A stretch of DNA of 64,000 nt from Prorocentrum cordatum (GCA_963575745.1 CAUYUJ010021137.1:407335-471334); one strand, 5' to 3'; counted from the stretch's first letter, positions 52,601 to 61,432 are shown. Notes: a model not told the origin generated them from the letters alone. Made by a program: numbers and translations.

Positions 52601-55600
52601 ATCTGCTCTTTTGTTCCTACATATTTAAGCTCGATATGTTCAATTTGGCATGTTTCGCATATCCAATCCAGATTGATACGATGAGTACGATGAAGATGAC
52701 GAAGTGCTGGTGTACGTCCCTTTTGGACAATTTTGATAACGGCCTGGTTATCCTCCAGGACGATAAGTCGTACTTTCGGTGCACTGATCTCTGGAGCTGG
52801 CTCTGGATCCACGTGTAGTACGGTACCTTCATGGGATATTGTACGTCTCTTTGGAGTCGTAGGTAAATCCGTATTTAGCGGTAGTTGCCTACGGCTAGGA
52901 GAAGATCCCCGAGTAGGGGGTGCCTTGCGAGGCGATGGTTTACGCTTCTTTTTGGCTGCCAATGTAGGACACATCGCCGGGTCAACGTGTCGATGGCAAC
53001 TCAGGCATGTATTCTTCTCTTTGCATGTTTTGGCAACTCCCACCACGGCTTCCCAGAATGATAGTAGTGGTAACCCTTCCAGTCGTAGTGCGGAATCGAG
53101 AGCAACAATCTCCGATTCAGTAGATGAATGTGAAACAACCGTTTGTTTCTTACATACAGCGTTGACTGGAAAGAACGTATTGGGTCCAACAAGCGCAGCA
53201 AAAACACCGGTAGTGGATTTGGATGATGTAATGCAATCAGCGAACGAGGCGTCAGTGAAGAGCATGATGGATAACTTGTCTGACGAATCGCCTATCCATC
53301 CGTGTAAGCAATGTGTACGCGTCGTTTTGATGTAGCATATCAACCGATGTAGACGTTTGTCACATGTAGTATTCCATTTGGTAATTTCTCTGGCCAACAT
53401 ACATACCGGATGTAGAAGATCGAAACGACAGCAACGTGCCAAGTACAGGATCTTCATTAGTACACTTGCCGCGTCCTGGCCGAGAACGCCCTCGTCTGAA
53501 TAGTCGGACTCAGTGAAGGAGGTGTCCTCGATGCCAGGGGTCTCTGCGTCGGGTAGATCATGGTATGTGGCGGGTATGGTATTGGTAGAAGTTGTGTCGA
53601 CCGATTTTGCTGGGCTGGATGATCTTGGCCGTGCGTTGAGCACACTAGTAGGTCTGGCGACCGACCCGGAGGAGGATGGCGATTTGGATCGCGAAGCCCT
53701 CGGCGAGTCGGATCGTTTCCGACGTGACCCTGTTCCCTGGGCGCGCTTGGAGGCGCATTCCAGGTACCGCTCAATGCACTGATCTGTAAAACCAAGCATG
53801 TCATGTCGAATGCCACGAACGTGTTTTGCCGTATTGTAATCTTTCTCATTGTGTGCAGGTAGCATAGGGCGTATTGTGGACATTCTTTTGTCGAAGATGC
53901 TCTGCGGTACATCATATGCTTGTTGTCCACAACCCAAATATTGTGAGTATGGAGTAGGTGGATCCAAATCGATACCGCTTTTACGAATATAATCCCAGCC
54001 AGTCTGTAGATTATGAGCTGGGCCGGCCAATTTAAAATCGTCCACATATACTGAAAGTATCAGTCCCAGTTTGTTGTGTCTCCATACGCATTCCCATCCT
54101 GAAATAGGCTCGAAACCGACGCTTTCCAAGCATGTACGGCATTTTCGTTCCCAAAAGACACCTGCAAGAGGGTGTCCGTATAGTGCCAATCGCAATCGGC
54201 ACACTGGGTTATTGTATTTTGACCATGATGTCGGTTGTCGCCATTTTGGTATAGCAATCCAAGTATCAACTGGATCAATTCGTCCGTCGCCGTATAATAG
54301 TGCCTGCGTGTAAGCTCCAGGTGCGTCACTCTGCTCTCCCGCATATTGCGGTAATAACGCAGTAGCATCACAAAGTTTGGAAGCCTCTATATGCGAAGCA
54401 CTGGAAGCGGCGTCGGCGAATATGGCGGCCAAACCAGTTTCATCTTTGCCTGTATTGCCCTGAACCACCACTCTGCCCTTGAATTCACGTAGATCAGGAG
54501 GAAGTTCCTCATGTTTGACTGAAGATAACTCCAAGATATTGAAGAAATGCACCTTTGTTCCATTGCGAATAGCTTGTGACTCAATATTAGCTTTTTCTGC
54601 AACGGTCTCCAACATCCATGTTTGTTTCTTTTCCAATCTCTCGTATTCTCTTCGTAGGGCTTCTTGTGCACGTGGTTCTGCGGCAACTTCTTTCTTACTC
54701 AGGTTTCTGGTAACTAATGCTGGGCGTGACCATGTCGAATCTGGTATTTTATCTTTGTGTGCCGGCATGTAGTTGGTCTCACGTGGCATGGTTGGTATTA
54801 CTACCGACTGGGTGAACTTGCGTATGAGCGGGTTCAAAGTCCCAAAGTCGGTTCCTTCATTATCCACAAATACCAAAGCACGTTCTTCTCCATCGTGCTG
54901 TTGTGGTAGTTGACGGTAGTATAGTACCGTGGTAATGTCACGTGGCCCACCAGGTAATTTGGCATACAGTATTTCTTTGTTTGTCACGCCTTTGACATTC
55001 TCGTCGCGGATGACGTCGCCATTGTCAGTGTCGTATGTAATCCGTCGTTCCACAGTATTCCATGTGGGTCCGCCTGATGTAGTAGTACGGAAATTGTTGA
55101 CCTGTTTATCCTGTCTTGTCCACACTCTCAATGCAGCACGATCACGAATCTCACGGGCTCGTTTAACGTCGTTGGCGTAATCGATCTCTTTCTTTTGCTG
55201 TCCACGGGAAAGTGTTTTCCAATGCTCGGGAAGAACATGATCAGGACGTGTAGTAGTCTGCACACGTGTCTCGCGTCCACGAACCACTATTTTGCCGTCT
55301 GGCGTCATTTTTGGAAGCTCATAGAACTGTATCGTGCCTGTCCATGGCTCGCTCAATTCCCTGTGGTCGTTGGCGCTAACACCATCCCAAACATCTCGGA
55401 AGTTACTTTCGCCTTCGAAAGTAGAAGTCGTTTTGAAATCTCGTGTCACGTCGAGTTGGTCAACAGGTACCGGTATATTCATGACGTCGTCCGTCGGGAT
55501 GAACAGTTTCTTTCTTGGGGTACGAATGTGTCTGATGACGCAATATCCACGCTGTTCCCAGTAGTCTGGCTCCGGCGCTGGTGCAACAACTTCAGAAGCC

Positions 55601-58600
55601 GATGTCTGGATATCAACAGCGTTATCTTCCGTTGTCATCGTAGACGGATCATCCCATTCTTTAGGATAAGAAAGTGGAGGATCAGGCATTGGCGTGTCGC
55701 CCAAGGGGCGAGAAGTAGAGGCCTTCACCTCGTCGTGCGCCTCCGGGTTGTGATGTCGAAGGGTACCTTCTTTCACGGGGTAGGTGAACTTGCCGTCAGG
55801 GATGATGATGTCTTTGACTCTGTGCACATGACACAGTTCACCATCAGGATTCTTGGCGTATGTAGCCGTGTCCAAAACAAGGTAGTCACCTGACCATCGT
55901 CCACCAGAGTGTAAGTGGTATCCCATGAATAACCCTTCCCGAGTGTTTTCTTTAAACTTTGCAGTCTCGTTGTTAATCTCGGGGTTGAGGCATTTCCAAA
56001 ATATCCGAGCACCGAATGGTATGCAGTGCCCAGGAAAGCTTTCGCCAAATCTTATTTCATGAGCTGTCTTTTCTGCATGCTCCTCGTTGAGGGCAGCGAC
56101 GCCCGTGGATGTATGCACAAAGTTGTGTCCACAGCAAAAGGCTTGCATGGCCTCTTTCCACCATTCGTGTCCCAGACCAGACATATGTAACACAGCTCTG
56201 GTACCAAGAATGACAATTTTGACAACGCGCTCAATCAGTCCATTTGTCTGTGGACGATGTGGCGTACTCGTGTCGTGTCTCCATCCCAGTTGGCGGCAAG
56301 CTTTCTGAAGCTCTCCAGAGTTGTCTGTGTAGATATGCTTCACTTCATCGTTCGCGGCGATGAACTGTTGAAAGGATGCCTTTGTAGTAGCTGCGTCTTT
56401 GTGTAGCGCTGGGTAGGCCATGAAGATGCCAGTATATCTGTCAAGGACAACAAGTGCATATTTGTCGCCATGTTTGTCCGCGGCATCGTCTTTGGCCAGT
56501 ACGACATGGTCGGCAGTTAGAGCTTCACCGAACTTCTTCGGGACAAAAGCTTGGTAGGCGTTGTCCTCTTCGGTGGGGTCTGCCGGTGGATGTGGTTTGC
56601 GCTGTCGTCTACACGGGGCATTCTGTGCCATCGTACGAGAACAGATCTCACAGTCAGGATGTTTTGGGCTGTGAGTCATGTAATGCATCGGATCGATCGG
56701 TTTCTTTTGTCTGTTGGGTAGAACTCGATCATTGTCTGGATGCGTTCGCGTGGGTGTCTCTGTCGGTATGTCGTTGTCTGCTTGAGCTATATCGAACCCC
56801 CCGCATTGTGGAGGAGAACACTGCATCTGAGACGTAGGCGAGTCGGTGGTTGTGTCCACGTTGGGCTCGTCTGTTCTTGTGTCGGGAGGTTCTTCGACCG
56901 TGATGGTCCGTGCTCCTCCTCCCTCTCCGACATGTGGTCTCTTGGGGCAGGTCCCTATGTGGGGTCGTAGCTCGTCTGCAGTGGTTGGTTGCTCTGTAGT
57001 TTTGCAGCGCCAACAAGCGTCGTTACAGCGGGCGGATGAACGCTTTCGCTGACGACGGCGGGGCGCTGACGAAGTGCATAAACGTGGTGGTGGTATCCGT
57101 GTTAAGTCGTCGAGTCGTAACTCTGGCACTCGATTGTTGACTGGAATATTATACCATTGGCCCCCCGGATCCTGAAGCATGTAGCCCAGCTCAGGATCCC
57201 AAAGCTGTCGAAAGCCATCAACCTCAATCAATTTTCCAACTGATAGTAATGATGGGCAGTCTGGTAAAGCAAGGGCTGAACTATGCAGTCCAACTTCGGG
57301 TAGCCGTATGTCGTAGTGCTCGTTGACGGTACGATCACCATTTGCAGTTTCCAGAATATGCTCTTCGCGAATAGATATGCGATCCGACTCGGTCTGCGTA
57401 AGTTCATGTTTTCCCTGAATATGATGGGCAGAGCCACTATCAAGAACCCAAGACCTTGTCAATGCTGCAGTCGAACGTGGAGTGTCGACTTGCTTTGTCG
57501 TTGTTGTCGTCTGGGCAGTCTTTGATGACTGCTTGACAGTGTCGTCATGCTTTCGGATCGCAGTTGGTGTGGCCACCGACTCTTTGTTGTGTCGGTAGTC
57601 GTACAGTTCGTCGTACCATAGTTGTGCCTCTTTTTGACATTCTCGTAAGGCCTCTGCACTATCATCCCACCATTTTTGTGGTAATGGATCTGGTACTTTG
57701 ACGATGTCACCCTCATTCGGCAGCTCTTTCCATCTGTCCAGTCTGGCTCTGCCAGATATAGTATGGAAGTAGTAGTCCACGTTGCGTTCGTCGAAGCGTA
57801 TCCGACGACGTGTCTTGGTAGATGCCGCTGTGGCCTTAGTGTTGGCCATGAGGGTCTTGTCACGGATGACGTAACTGCGGTCTGATCGGCGTGAACGTCT
57901 AAAGTTGGCAGGAGAACGTGCTCTGGTGTTGGATGAACCACGGGACGATCCGCGGCTTGGATACCGCTTGCCACGTCCTTTGTCACTGCCATATGATCTA
58001 TCACGGCCGCGTGGACTGCCGCGTCCGCCGCCACGATTGTCTCGTCCTCGGGAGGTAGATCTCGAAGATCTGTCGTAACGACTTCTCGATTGGCTGCGAG
58101 AGTCTTGGGACCTCCTGGATGTCGAACGGGATCGGTCGTATTGGCGTCGGTTGTCACGTCCCTGTCGTGAATCGCTTGCGTAGCGAAACCCCCCGCGTTG
58201 TGAAGACCGTTGGCTTCCTGATCCGCGGGATGGCGATCGGCCACGGCTGTCCTGGCTGGAAGTCCGTGGTCGACTCGGGCTTCGTTCAGGAGTCTTTGCA
58301 CCAGGTGCGAGATGAGCGTATTTGCATTTGTCGCCTGTTGTGCACTTGTTCTGTGCGAAATCCTTGCACTGCGCGACGTGCGGGTAGTTACACTTATCAC
58401 CTCTGGTACATGTGTTGCGCTTGGCAAAATCGAAGCTGAATGGCCTTGATGCTGGCTTCTTGTGATTCGCAGGTGTGGACATGCTACGGCGGGGGTTGCC
58501 ACCAGCCGCTGATGTTCTGGAAGATTTGTTGTTCTTCCAATCCCTGGAATATGTATGTAAAGCCTTGCGCCGTTCGCCATTGCGACAATTGCCTTTCTTC

Positions 58601-61167
58601 CATGCAGCGCACAGGTTGACCTGAGATCGTGTTTCGTGTTCGTACCGTAGCTTGTTTTGATTCTTCTCCAATTGTTTAATCTCCAGTATGTCCAGGACAC
58701 GCTGTCGAAGCCAACCGTAGGTACGATTCGGGTCGCTCATCTTCATGCGCTGGTACTCGTACATGTCTTGTTTCATCCATGCATGTCTACGAATCTGTGT
58801 GCGGAATAGCGATTCCAATATCTTTGGATCGGGTACTTCTCGGCATTCCAAGAGTAAGGCGTCCCAATCGGTAATGAAACGTTGCAAATATTCGTCTCTC
58901 ATCCTCAGTTCTTTAAGGCGCTCGAAATCGTGCAGGTCGTCGTCGACGTCTGTCACTTTGTAGGACTGTAGGATATGCCAGTATATCTGGCGTCCTTTGA
59001 GCATGCGTCCTGCTTTGTGCTCTCTGGTCTCGATGAGCCTGATTTGGTAGCGTAAGTCTGAGGATAAGATGCCGCTCAGAGCGGTTGCGAGTTTGCAATC
59101 GATGCTCTCAAAGTCTCCACTGTCTTGTAAATCCTCGAATGTACATTCGGGTTGTTCTGCCACGCATAGGAAGGCGTATGCTTTGGATGGCCGCCCTGAT
59201 GCGGCCCCGAAGTTATTTCGCACTCTTTGCTGCCACTCCAGCAGCTGCGTGATCTTAGGCAAGACAGGTACTCGGACGGTGTCTGACTCCTTGATAGGAG
59301 TCGTTGTATGGACCGACACCGCAGACACTGGTTGTGAGGGCATCGGTGCACCGTCGATGGTTGGTTCTGTGCGCACAGGCGACACATGACGTGTCTGTGC
59401 AGAAGCTGCCGCTGAGGCTGCTCCTGGAGATGTACGTCGTTGTTGCCCTGCTGAAGCTTGTGGTGCTTCGGCGGACGCTGCCGTCCGCCTGTGCAGGTCG
59501 GCTGCAGGTCGAAGGTGAATGTTGGTGTCGTTAGTGTGGTCGATCAGCTGATTGGTCCAGCTCGTCATGTCTTCTTGTATTTGACCCACCTTTTGGCGTG
59601 TATACTCATCAGTATCCCGAGACCGTTGGGAATACCGATCAAGTCGATGCTCGCATGCTCGGAGACGGGCGCTTTGTGCCTCCACCTCGCTTTCCAGACG
59701 TGCGAGATAACTCTCAACACGTACCTTCTCAGTATCTCTTTCATGAATAACCTGGGAGAGCTCTAACTGCGTGTGGTCCGCCGCCTTCTCAACCTCCTGC
59801 AACCTGTCAGTGAGGCGGGCGAAATCGTAAACCGTGGGAGGAGAATCCAGCTGGCCAGTCTGGGCTCGTCCGACACGCAACTCTGCCAGGGCGTCCTGTA
59901 CACCAGGAAAACGCTGCTCTATGTCAGAGATCTGGTTAGCGAGTGGCTGCACGACAGCGTTGGTCGCATCAAGCCTTTGAGTGATGACTCTCTCAGTACG
60001 CTGCAACATGTCGATCAGGTTCGACGAGTTTGTGTGTGCTTCGGTACGAAGCGTCGCCGTAGTGTGGTCTAGGTAAGATCGAAGATCATTGATCTGAGAC
60101 TGAACGTCGCCGAGGTCTGTGGCCTCGGTTGGAGTTGGTCGGTTACGGAGCTGGTCGTGGATCTCATCATGTAAAATCCTGACCGCAGAAATGCCTGTGT
60201 CGCGTACGATCACAAGTTGTTGCTCCATCTGCGCGAGATAGTTGCGCAGGTTCTCGACCATCGCCGTTCGTTCACCTGAGTGTGACACCTCACGATCAAC
60301 CTGGTACTGCAGTTCTCCTATGATGCGTCGATCTTCGGCGATCCTGGAATCGATGATCCCTAAGGCGCCGTCAAGATCGCGGCGTATGGCTGCAGTATCG
60401 GTGGCGTTCGTCTGAACGCTCTGTAGTAGTCCAGAGTATTGGCTGGACACGAAGGTTTCAACCTGGTCTCTGAGCTCAGCTATGTCACCTGCGGCGGACG
60501 TCTCCGCCAGCTGGTCGTCTGAGATGGAGAGGTGGGGAGCGTCAGCTTCCCTGTGTCCCCTGTCGCGGGGAGTGCATGGCCTCTGAGAGGCAGTGCGCGG
60601 GCTCGACCTGCTTTCGCCGCATGGGCCTGGGGCTCCACGGCGGTTGCGCGCGGACGAGCTGCGACTCGGACCATGTGTGTGTGATGTCTCATCCGATGAT
60701 ACCTTGGGGTACCGCGTCTGTGGCTGTGCCGACACTGGTCTACTGAGTTCCTCGAAGGTAGCTACGTGCTCCGCTACAGGGACGGTCGCAGGGCTGGGGG
60801 TCCCAGCACCTGAGGTCCATCGGCGGTTAGCGCGAAAGCGCCCTGGAGTATCGAGACCGGCAAGGCTTTCGCCTGACGCGGTTGGGATTGCTCCCGACGG
60901 GGAAGGGGAGGGAGGATCGAAGGTCGGCGTGTGAAACTCCTTCCTTCCTGTTCCTACTCCTTCTCCTGTCCCCCCGCGGGCGGCGCTGCGGCGAAGTTCA
61001 GCAGCTAGACGCGCCTCGGGTCCTCGGGAGCTGGGGGGGGTATCGGGGACACCAACACAGTCCGCATTAATGCTCTCCAACTCGTCACCGAGCCGTCGCA
61101 CCGTGGGAGAGCTTGGACGCGAAGCCCCAATGGAACCCTTACGGCGCATGCGCCGAAGCGGCTCCAT
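46669..61167 (-). CDS. E2 Gag-Pol polyprotein with a Tpt1/KptA-like domain
   Basis: 4,832 residues from the first ATG after the 5' LTR; the frame is open into the LTR. In order: coiled coils (residues 236-537); gag core (632-825); CCCH fingers, clearest CX7CX5CX3H near 930 (58318-58372); an Arg/Ser-rich stretch; protease DSG at 1243; integrase Asp1553, Asp1615, Glu1646 after an H/C cluster; RT with SDAPGAYTQALL and YVDD at 2374-2377; RNase H with Asp2639, SSTESE and TKEQIADMMTK near 2860. All catalytic residues are intact. Residues about 2880-4832 are extra: a Cys-rich knot, an RS-rich stretch, about 1,450 unrecognised residues and, at about 4382-4507, a domain like the ADP-ribosyl-transferase lobe of RNA 2'-phosphotransferase. 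No stop or frameshift interrupts it. Confidence 0.93.
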   Translation of the reverse strand: MEPLRRMRRKGSIGASRPSSPTVRRLGDELESINADCVGVPDTPPSSRGPEARLAAELRRSAARGGTGEGVGTGRKEFHTPTFDPPSPSPSGAIPTASGESLAGLDTPGRFRANRRWTSGAGTPSPATVPVAEHVATFEELSRPVSAQPQTRYPKVSSDETSHTHGPSRSSSARNRRGAPGPCGESRSSPRTASQRPCTPRDRGHREADAPHLSISDDQLAETSAAGDIAELRDQVETFVSSQYSGLLQSVQTNATDTAAIRRDLDGALGIIDSRIAEDRRIIGELQYQVDREVSHSGERTAMVENLRNYLAQMEQQLVIVRDTGISAVRILHDEIHDQLRNRPTPTEATDLGDVQSQINDLRSYLDHTTATLRTEAHTNSSNLIDMLQRTERVITQRLDATNAVVQPLANQISDIEQRFPGVQDALAELRVGRAQTGQLDSPPTVYDFARLTDRLQEVEKAADHTQLELSQVIHERDTEKVRVESYLARLESEVEAQSARLRACEHRLDRYSQRSRDTDEYTRQKVGQIQEDMTSWTNQLIDHTNDTNIHLRPAADLHRRTAASAEAPQASAGQQRRTSPGAASAAASAQTRHVSPVRTEPTIDGAPMPSQPVSAVSVHTTTPIKESDTVRVPVLPKITQLLEWQQRVRNNFGAASGRPSKAYAFLCVAEQPECTFEDLQDSGDFESIDCKLATALSGILSSDLRYQIRLIETREHKAGRMLKGRQIYWHILQSYKVTDVDDDLHDFERLKELRMRDEYLQRFITDWDALLLECREVPDPKILESLFRTQIRRHAWMKQDMYEYQRMKMSDPNRTYGWLRQRVLDILEIKQLEKNQNKLRYEHETRSQVNLCAAWKKGNCRNGERRKALHTYSRDWKNNKSSRTSAAGGNPRRSMSTPANHKKPASRPFSFDFAKRNTCTRGDKCNYPHVAQCKDFAQNKCTTGDKCKYAHLAPGAKTPERSPSRPRTSSQDSRGRSPSRGSGSQRSSQRGGFRYASDSRQGRDNRRQYDRSRSTSRRSQDSRSQSRSRYDRSSRSTSRGRDNRGGGRGSPRGRDRSYGSDKGRGKRYPSRGSSRGSSNTRARSPANFRRSRRSDRSYVIRDKTLMANTKATAASTKTRRRIRFDERNVDYYFHTISGRARLDRWKELPNEGDIVKVPDPLPQKWWDDSAEALRECQKEAQLWYDELYDYRHNKESVATPTAIRKHDDTVKQSSKTAQTTTTTKQVDTPRSTAALTRSWVLDSGSAHHIQGKHELTQTESDRISIREEHILETANGDRTVNEHYDIRLPEVGLHSSALALPDCPSLLSVGKLIEVDGFRQLWDPELGYMLQDPGGQWYNIPVNNRVPELRLDDLTRIPPPRLCTSSAPRRRQRKRSSARCNDACWRCKTTEQPTTADELRPHIGTCPKRPHVGEGGGARTITVEEPPDTRTDEPNVDTTTDSPTSQMQCSPPQCGGFDIAQADNDIPTETPTRTHPDNDRVLPNRQKKPIDPMHYMTHSPKHPDCEICSRTMAQNAPCRRQRKPHPPADPTEEDNAYQAFVPKKFGEALTADHVVLAKDDAADKHGDKYALVVLDRYTGIFMAYPALHKDAATTKASFQQFIAANDEVKHIYTDNSGELQKACRQLGWRHDTSTPHRPQTNGLIERVVKIVILGTRAVLHMSGLGHEWWKEAMQAFCCGHNFVHTSTGVAALNEEHAEKTAHEIRFGESFPGHCIPFGARIFWKCLNPEINNETAKFKENTREGLFMGYHLHSGGRWSGDYLVLDTATYAKNPDGELCHVHRVKDIIIPDGKFTYPVKEGTLRHHNPEAHDEVKASTSRPLGDTPMPDPPLSYPKEWDDPSTMTTEDNAVDIQTSASEVVAPAPEPDYWEQRGYCVIRHIRTPRKKLFIPTDDVMNIPVPVDQLDVTRDFKTTSTFEGESNFRDVWDGVSANDHRELSEPWTGTIQFYELPKMTPDGKIVVRGRETRVQTTTRPDHVLPEHWKTLSRGQQKKEIDYANDVKRAREIRDRAALRVWTRQDKQVNNFRTTTSGGPTWNTVERRITYDTDNGDVIRDENVKGVTNKEILYAKLPGGPRDITTVLYYRQLPQQHDGEERALVFVDNEGTDFGTLNPLIRKFTQSVVIPTMPRETNYMPAHKDKIPDSTWSRPALVTRNLSKKEVAAEPRAQEALRREYERLEKKQTWMLETVAEKANIESQAIRNGTKVHFFNILELSSVKHEELPPDLREFKGRVVVQGNTGKDETGLAAIFADAASSASHIEASKLCDATALLPQYAGEQSDAPGAYTQALLYGDGRIDPVDTWIAIPKWRQPTSWSKYNNPVCRLRLALYGHPLAGVFWERKCRTCLESVGFEPISGWECVWRHNKLGLILSVYVDDFKLAGPAHNLQTGWDYIRKSGIDLDPPTPYSQYLGCGQQAYDVPQSIFDKRMSTIRPMLPAHNEKDYNTAKHVRGIRHDMLGFTDQCIERYLECASKRAQGTGSRRKRSDSPRASRSKSPSSSGSVARPTSVLNARPRSSSPAKSVDTTSTNTIPATYHDLPDAETPGIEDTSFTESDYSDEGVLGQDAASVLMKILYLARCCRFDLLHPVCMLAREITKWNTTCDKRLHRLICYIKTTRTHCLHGWIGDSSDKLSIMLFTDASFADCITSSKSTTGVFAALVGPNTFFPVNAVCKKQTVVSHSSTESEIVALDSALRLEGLPLLSFWEAVVGVAKTCKEKNTCLSCHRHVDPAMCPTLAAKKKRKPSPRKAPPTRGSSPSRRQLPLNTDLPTTPKRRTISHEGTVLHVDPEPAPEISAPKVRLIVLEDNQAVIKIVQKGRTPALRHLHRTHRINLDWICETCQIEHIELKYVGTKEQIADMMTKHFETKKADLWKDLLEHSLIFPVTPIQCPPIRGPRRPDGLPHEAEPPKLNGCPEICKILLTEKERWGDVGSECGFQCVGQANHEGLCACMYHIGVPAADTASRTPRSRARSPHGRHPRHPPSPPRDAERTRTLIIRSHRSNFTTRATKLTSILFAACEAKISEIGSNPDPSIHEMDQAQPLNLVGWPIGYDKEYDPNARDDDRVGFAYHAQTGRPRDPEDGYICIHQRRADRSGEFDLRVPDESSIRELARFASVEAKKWASTESGSVGGNANYEYNTFTATPWLSFMRAMCMISSLFNRNPSVQDSVRGLHDHLNATIPGSDRKCPPSNFTTMILKTEWMMIHNDWSKIGSAVLGQYTEDSVTDTQNYYNNGLSAPSDVYQNGLVTPCYAPKIDRAMAKLPTRPPGIARTSDTSGHIGHIVEDNLVTNTRAFSDLTQTKKFRRKFTTWLTARGGFGSIGSNPKTVATPSDHPNGWVAILGDPQDTERTYRWTPYNEGNDFFGDAADHMGSNDPGMTPGNDVDPFELDHAKYSAFCGGRLVSTLLSDNGWHSLIQEDLGLLLHHAFGPSGHAYKWTNLYTDSTWIMHPKKGAKGAKHKKYPTFGIDELNAAQKRIDLAKASNTALVPLFMPCLNRAEYMGGATLEHLPTMIRDDIMMWAFSFGNYREWFRQNDTPMGQDCVLLPEAGYEGVRYGMEELRKQRFEKEESRINALLNNQFENTLEQRNMIRKIREARGLMFQSDNASIKKWRELNETIWEYWANDFPSSIKQRHYHRGLNAMVVWSANDIACANPGQNTIDMRRHHSRAPTNVHELQKMECEGGVPTLMPVHVLVDVSRFVDVMQYFRCPTVMGLGKAAQWGVHPNFDHHTSDLITIMQNRGITVLPSDHWVDTHDRVTPQAWHAKQNNHDMAMFTTQYCDAVCYRNFCALIQSLPSQPYPFRPPLLTAVTDKQAYTQAKEIMAALDFREKLTNEWKRDLSLTTLMTQTANEMAHCAWMASCAEGTLPASLPAETGDTTEPTPGRSTRTPAPDPGDPDQTLPDNDPWVMAYNDLFQYLMLLIKEYPGAWASWHSLEKDELLEPKIVKTVEDAHAVTWVVFEQFLHQIKDLDGDDNATKSRLIAEENRLSSHRIGPAAENEKNIEACKTFFKQNALDRVALGHDPNVPTSVWKAADDIAQPAPPGPLPDPLQPGPQSIKASQPSTPEPKAEQQPADQLAKAEAVPIPDDGTDLEAMELEATPAEEEPSPHEMNILSWQDSCERSMHEDTSKLGIFDNSCTIREWKLQAGVKDDHPYMCPMLRGTKATNGFACIEDQEWYEQLLHDDSVIAHAPDIAQSGCFPEWKWIPLPHYDDVRYGPELIDEEWLGTNKYMSKDITTMLRHEVHYKKFWINQLHDRRINIWDKTTKNDWKISSNWKSFKEMVEWKFRDSKERHNGPSMEAAVAHFKKDGENDGYTDWNDYYPIFIIRAFQKHIDPQKNRIEIYAKPIPEGGDPSTFDWNSVIAIRCVGGHSCVNPSSKPWNMGWESLQWTDIKYLHHGTASRAWKNILVTGIIPGCVEPHSQRDRNYKPSQRSEAFFSSSTYLNNVQKNPHTSVESYKFNSYKNEVELVINMEIATKAGCRFWLGAQGAIMTEDVVPAAAIIAIRRLKPHHMHGQQLWPDGDPWDYPPLAAREPLSKYEICACLPGELIDDPPGLAPIDPDHDMEPPRTTPASAPSARPGETPAGRTSAEDALDEQIVRAMIQETNHKADDKEWLIALSHCREALRPITSKIMQKDWDRRPAFNDVRMGDFIVIKNWGSTKCFHYDNHWPKGNHNTKIALSKGHIYGPIIHFGIFDKFFAVQIPILNYGLRWVNIWYNDKSMPLKGVVLASPIRIEEHAIDPTWMETVLKGPTSCSEEILQHKVSGSLPYLGMPSIHRPRIPRTPPRRPAPRTPDPDELVATPAEDNAQTGDIPRQGTASSHDPLITVIVDI
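47655..48020 (-). other. Tpt1/KptA-like domain within the E2 polyprotein
   Basis: Reads YLHHGTASRAW (His codon at 47979), then GIIPG, an Arg-rich loop, SEAFFSSS, and VELVINMEIATKAGCRFWLG followed by QGAIMTEDVVPAAAI. Known family pattern: KptA/Tpt1 has HGT, a later loop with Arg, then a strand, a helix with A/xxxG(I)xF, and a NGVWLTxxVPxxxI end. The order and spacing agree; the canonical NGVWL is QGAIM here. The family moves a splice-junction 2'-phosphate to NAD+. Whether this copy is active cannot be judged from the sequence. Confidence 0.68.
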
Positions 61168-61219
61168 TAGGCTCGCATGCAAGGTCACCGCGGGCGAGTC
61201 GGTGAAGGTGAGCGTTAAA

Positions 61220-61231
61220 GGGCTGATAACC
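61220..61231 (-). other. Candidate E2 primer-binding site
   Basis: Sense strand directly after the 5' LTR reads GGTTATCAGCCC, close to the initiator-tRNA-Met type site common in Copia elements (TGGTATCAGAGC) but with an extra T and other changes. Position is right; the match is weak. Confidence 0.4.
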
Positions 61232-61427
61232 TGTGTATGGGGTTGAAGTACAAGAGTACAGAACCCCTGATCCGTTGGTAGAGAGATGGAGGGATAGATG
61301 GATATCTTTCCCTCCCAAGCGATCAAGGTACGATCGCTCCAACTCAGTACCTGAGCCCAAACGGCCAGGTGCGGGAGAGGTAAGGATAAGGAGTATATAT
61401 GAGGGTATCACACGGGTTCCATACACA
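61232..61427 (-). repeat. E2 5' LTR
   Basis: 196 bp, TGTGTATGG...CCATACACA, two differences from the other LTR. Confidence 0.96.
61392..61401 (-). promoter_or_regulatory. TATA-like element in the E2 5' LTR
   Basis: Sense strand CATATATACT, about 27-36 bp into the LTR, the only TATA-like word in it and repeated in the 3' LTR. Dinoflagellate host genes mostly lack TATA boxes, so this is a candidate only. Confidence 0.45.
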
Positions 61428-61432
61428 GACTG
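61428..61432. repeat. Target-site duplication of E2, right
   Basis: GACTG directly after the 5' LTR, identical to 43446-43450. Confidence 0.9.

Larger units (their letters stand above)
43972..58510 (-). repeat. Dispersed GNRA-type mini-palindromes of E2
   Basis: 12-bp palindromes with plus-strand consensus AGGNG-TTNC-CNCCAGC: 43972 (loop TTGC), 45992 (TTTC), 47420 (TTTC, stem GGGG/CCCC), 48869 (TTGC, stem GGAG/CTCC), 51179 (TTGC), and an imperfect copy near 58493. Near-copies with loop TGGC are at 46761 and 57566. The variable stem base pairs in each perfect copy (T-A, A-T, G-C). Sense-strand loops are GAAA or GCAA. Confidence 0.72.
43451..61427 (-). mobile_element. E2: giant Copia-like LTR retrotransposon, 17,977 bp
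   Basis: Complete element: identical-looking 196-bp LTRs at both ends (TGTGTATGG...CCATACACA), 5-bp GACTG target duplication, purine tract before the 3' LTR, one unbroken polyprotein and two further ORFs. The order protease-integrase-RT-RNase H is Copia/Pseudoviridae. At almost 18 kb it is three times the usual Copia length; about 8 kb downstream of RNase H is extra coding sequence. The LTRs differ at two positions (43615-43640 against the matching part of 61396-61421), so insertion is recent. It sits inside E1. Confidence 0.97.
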
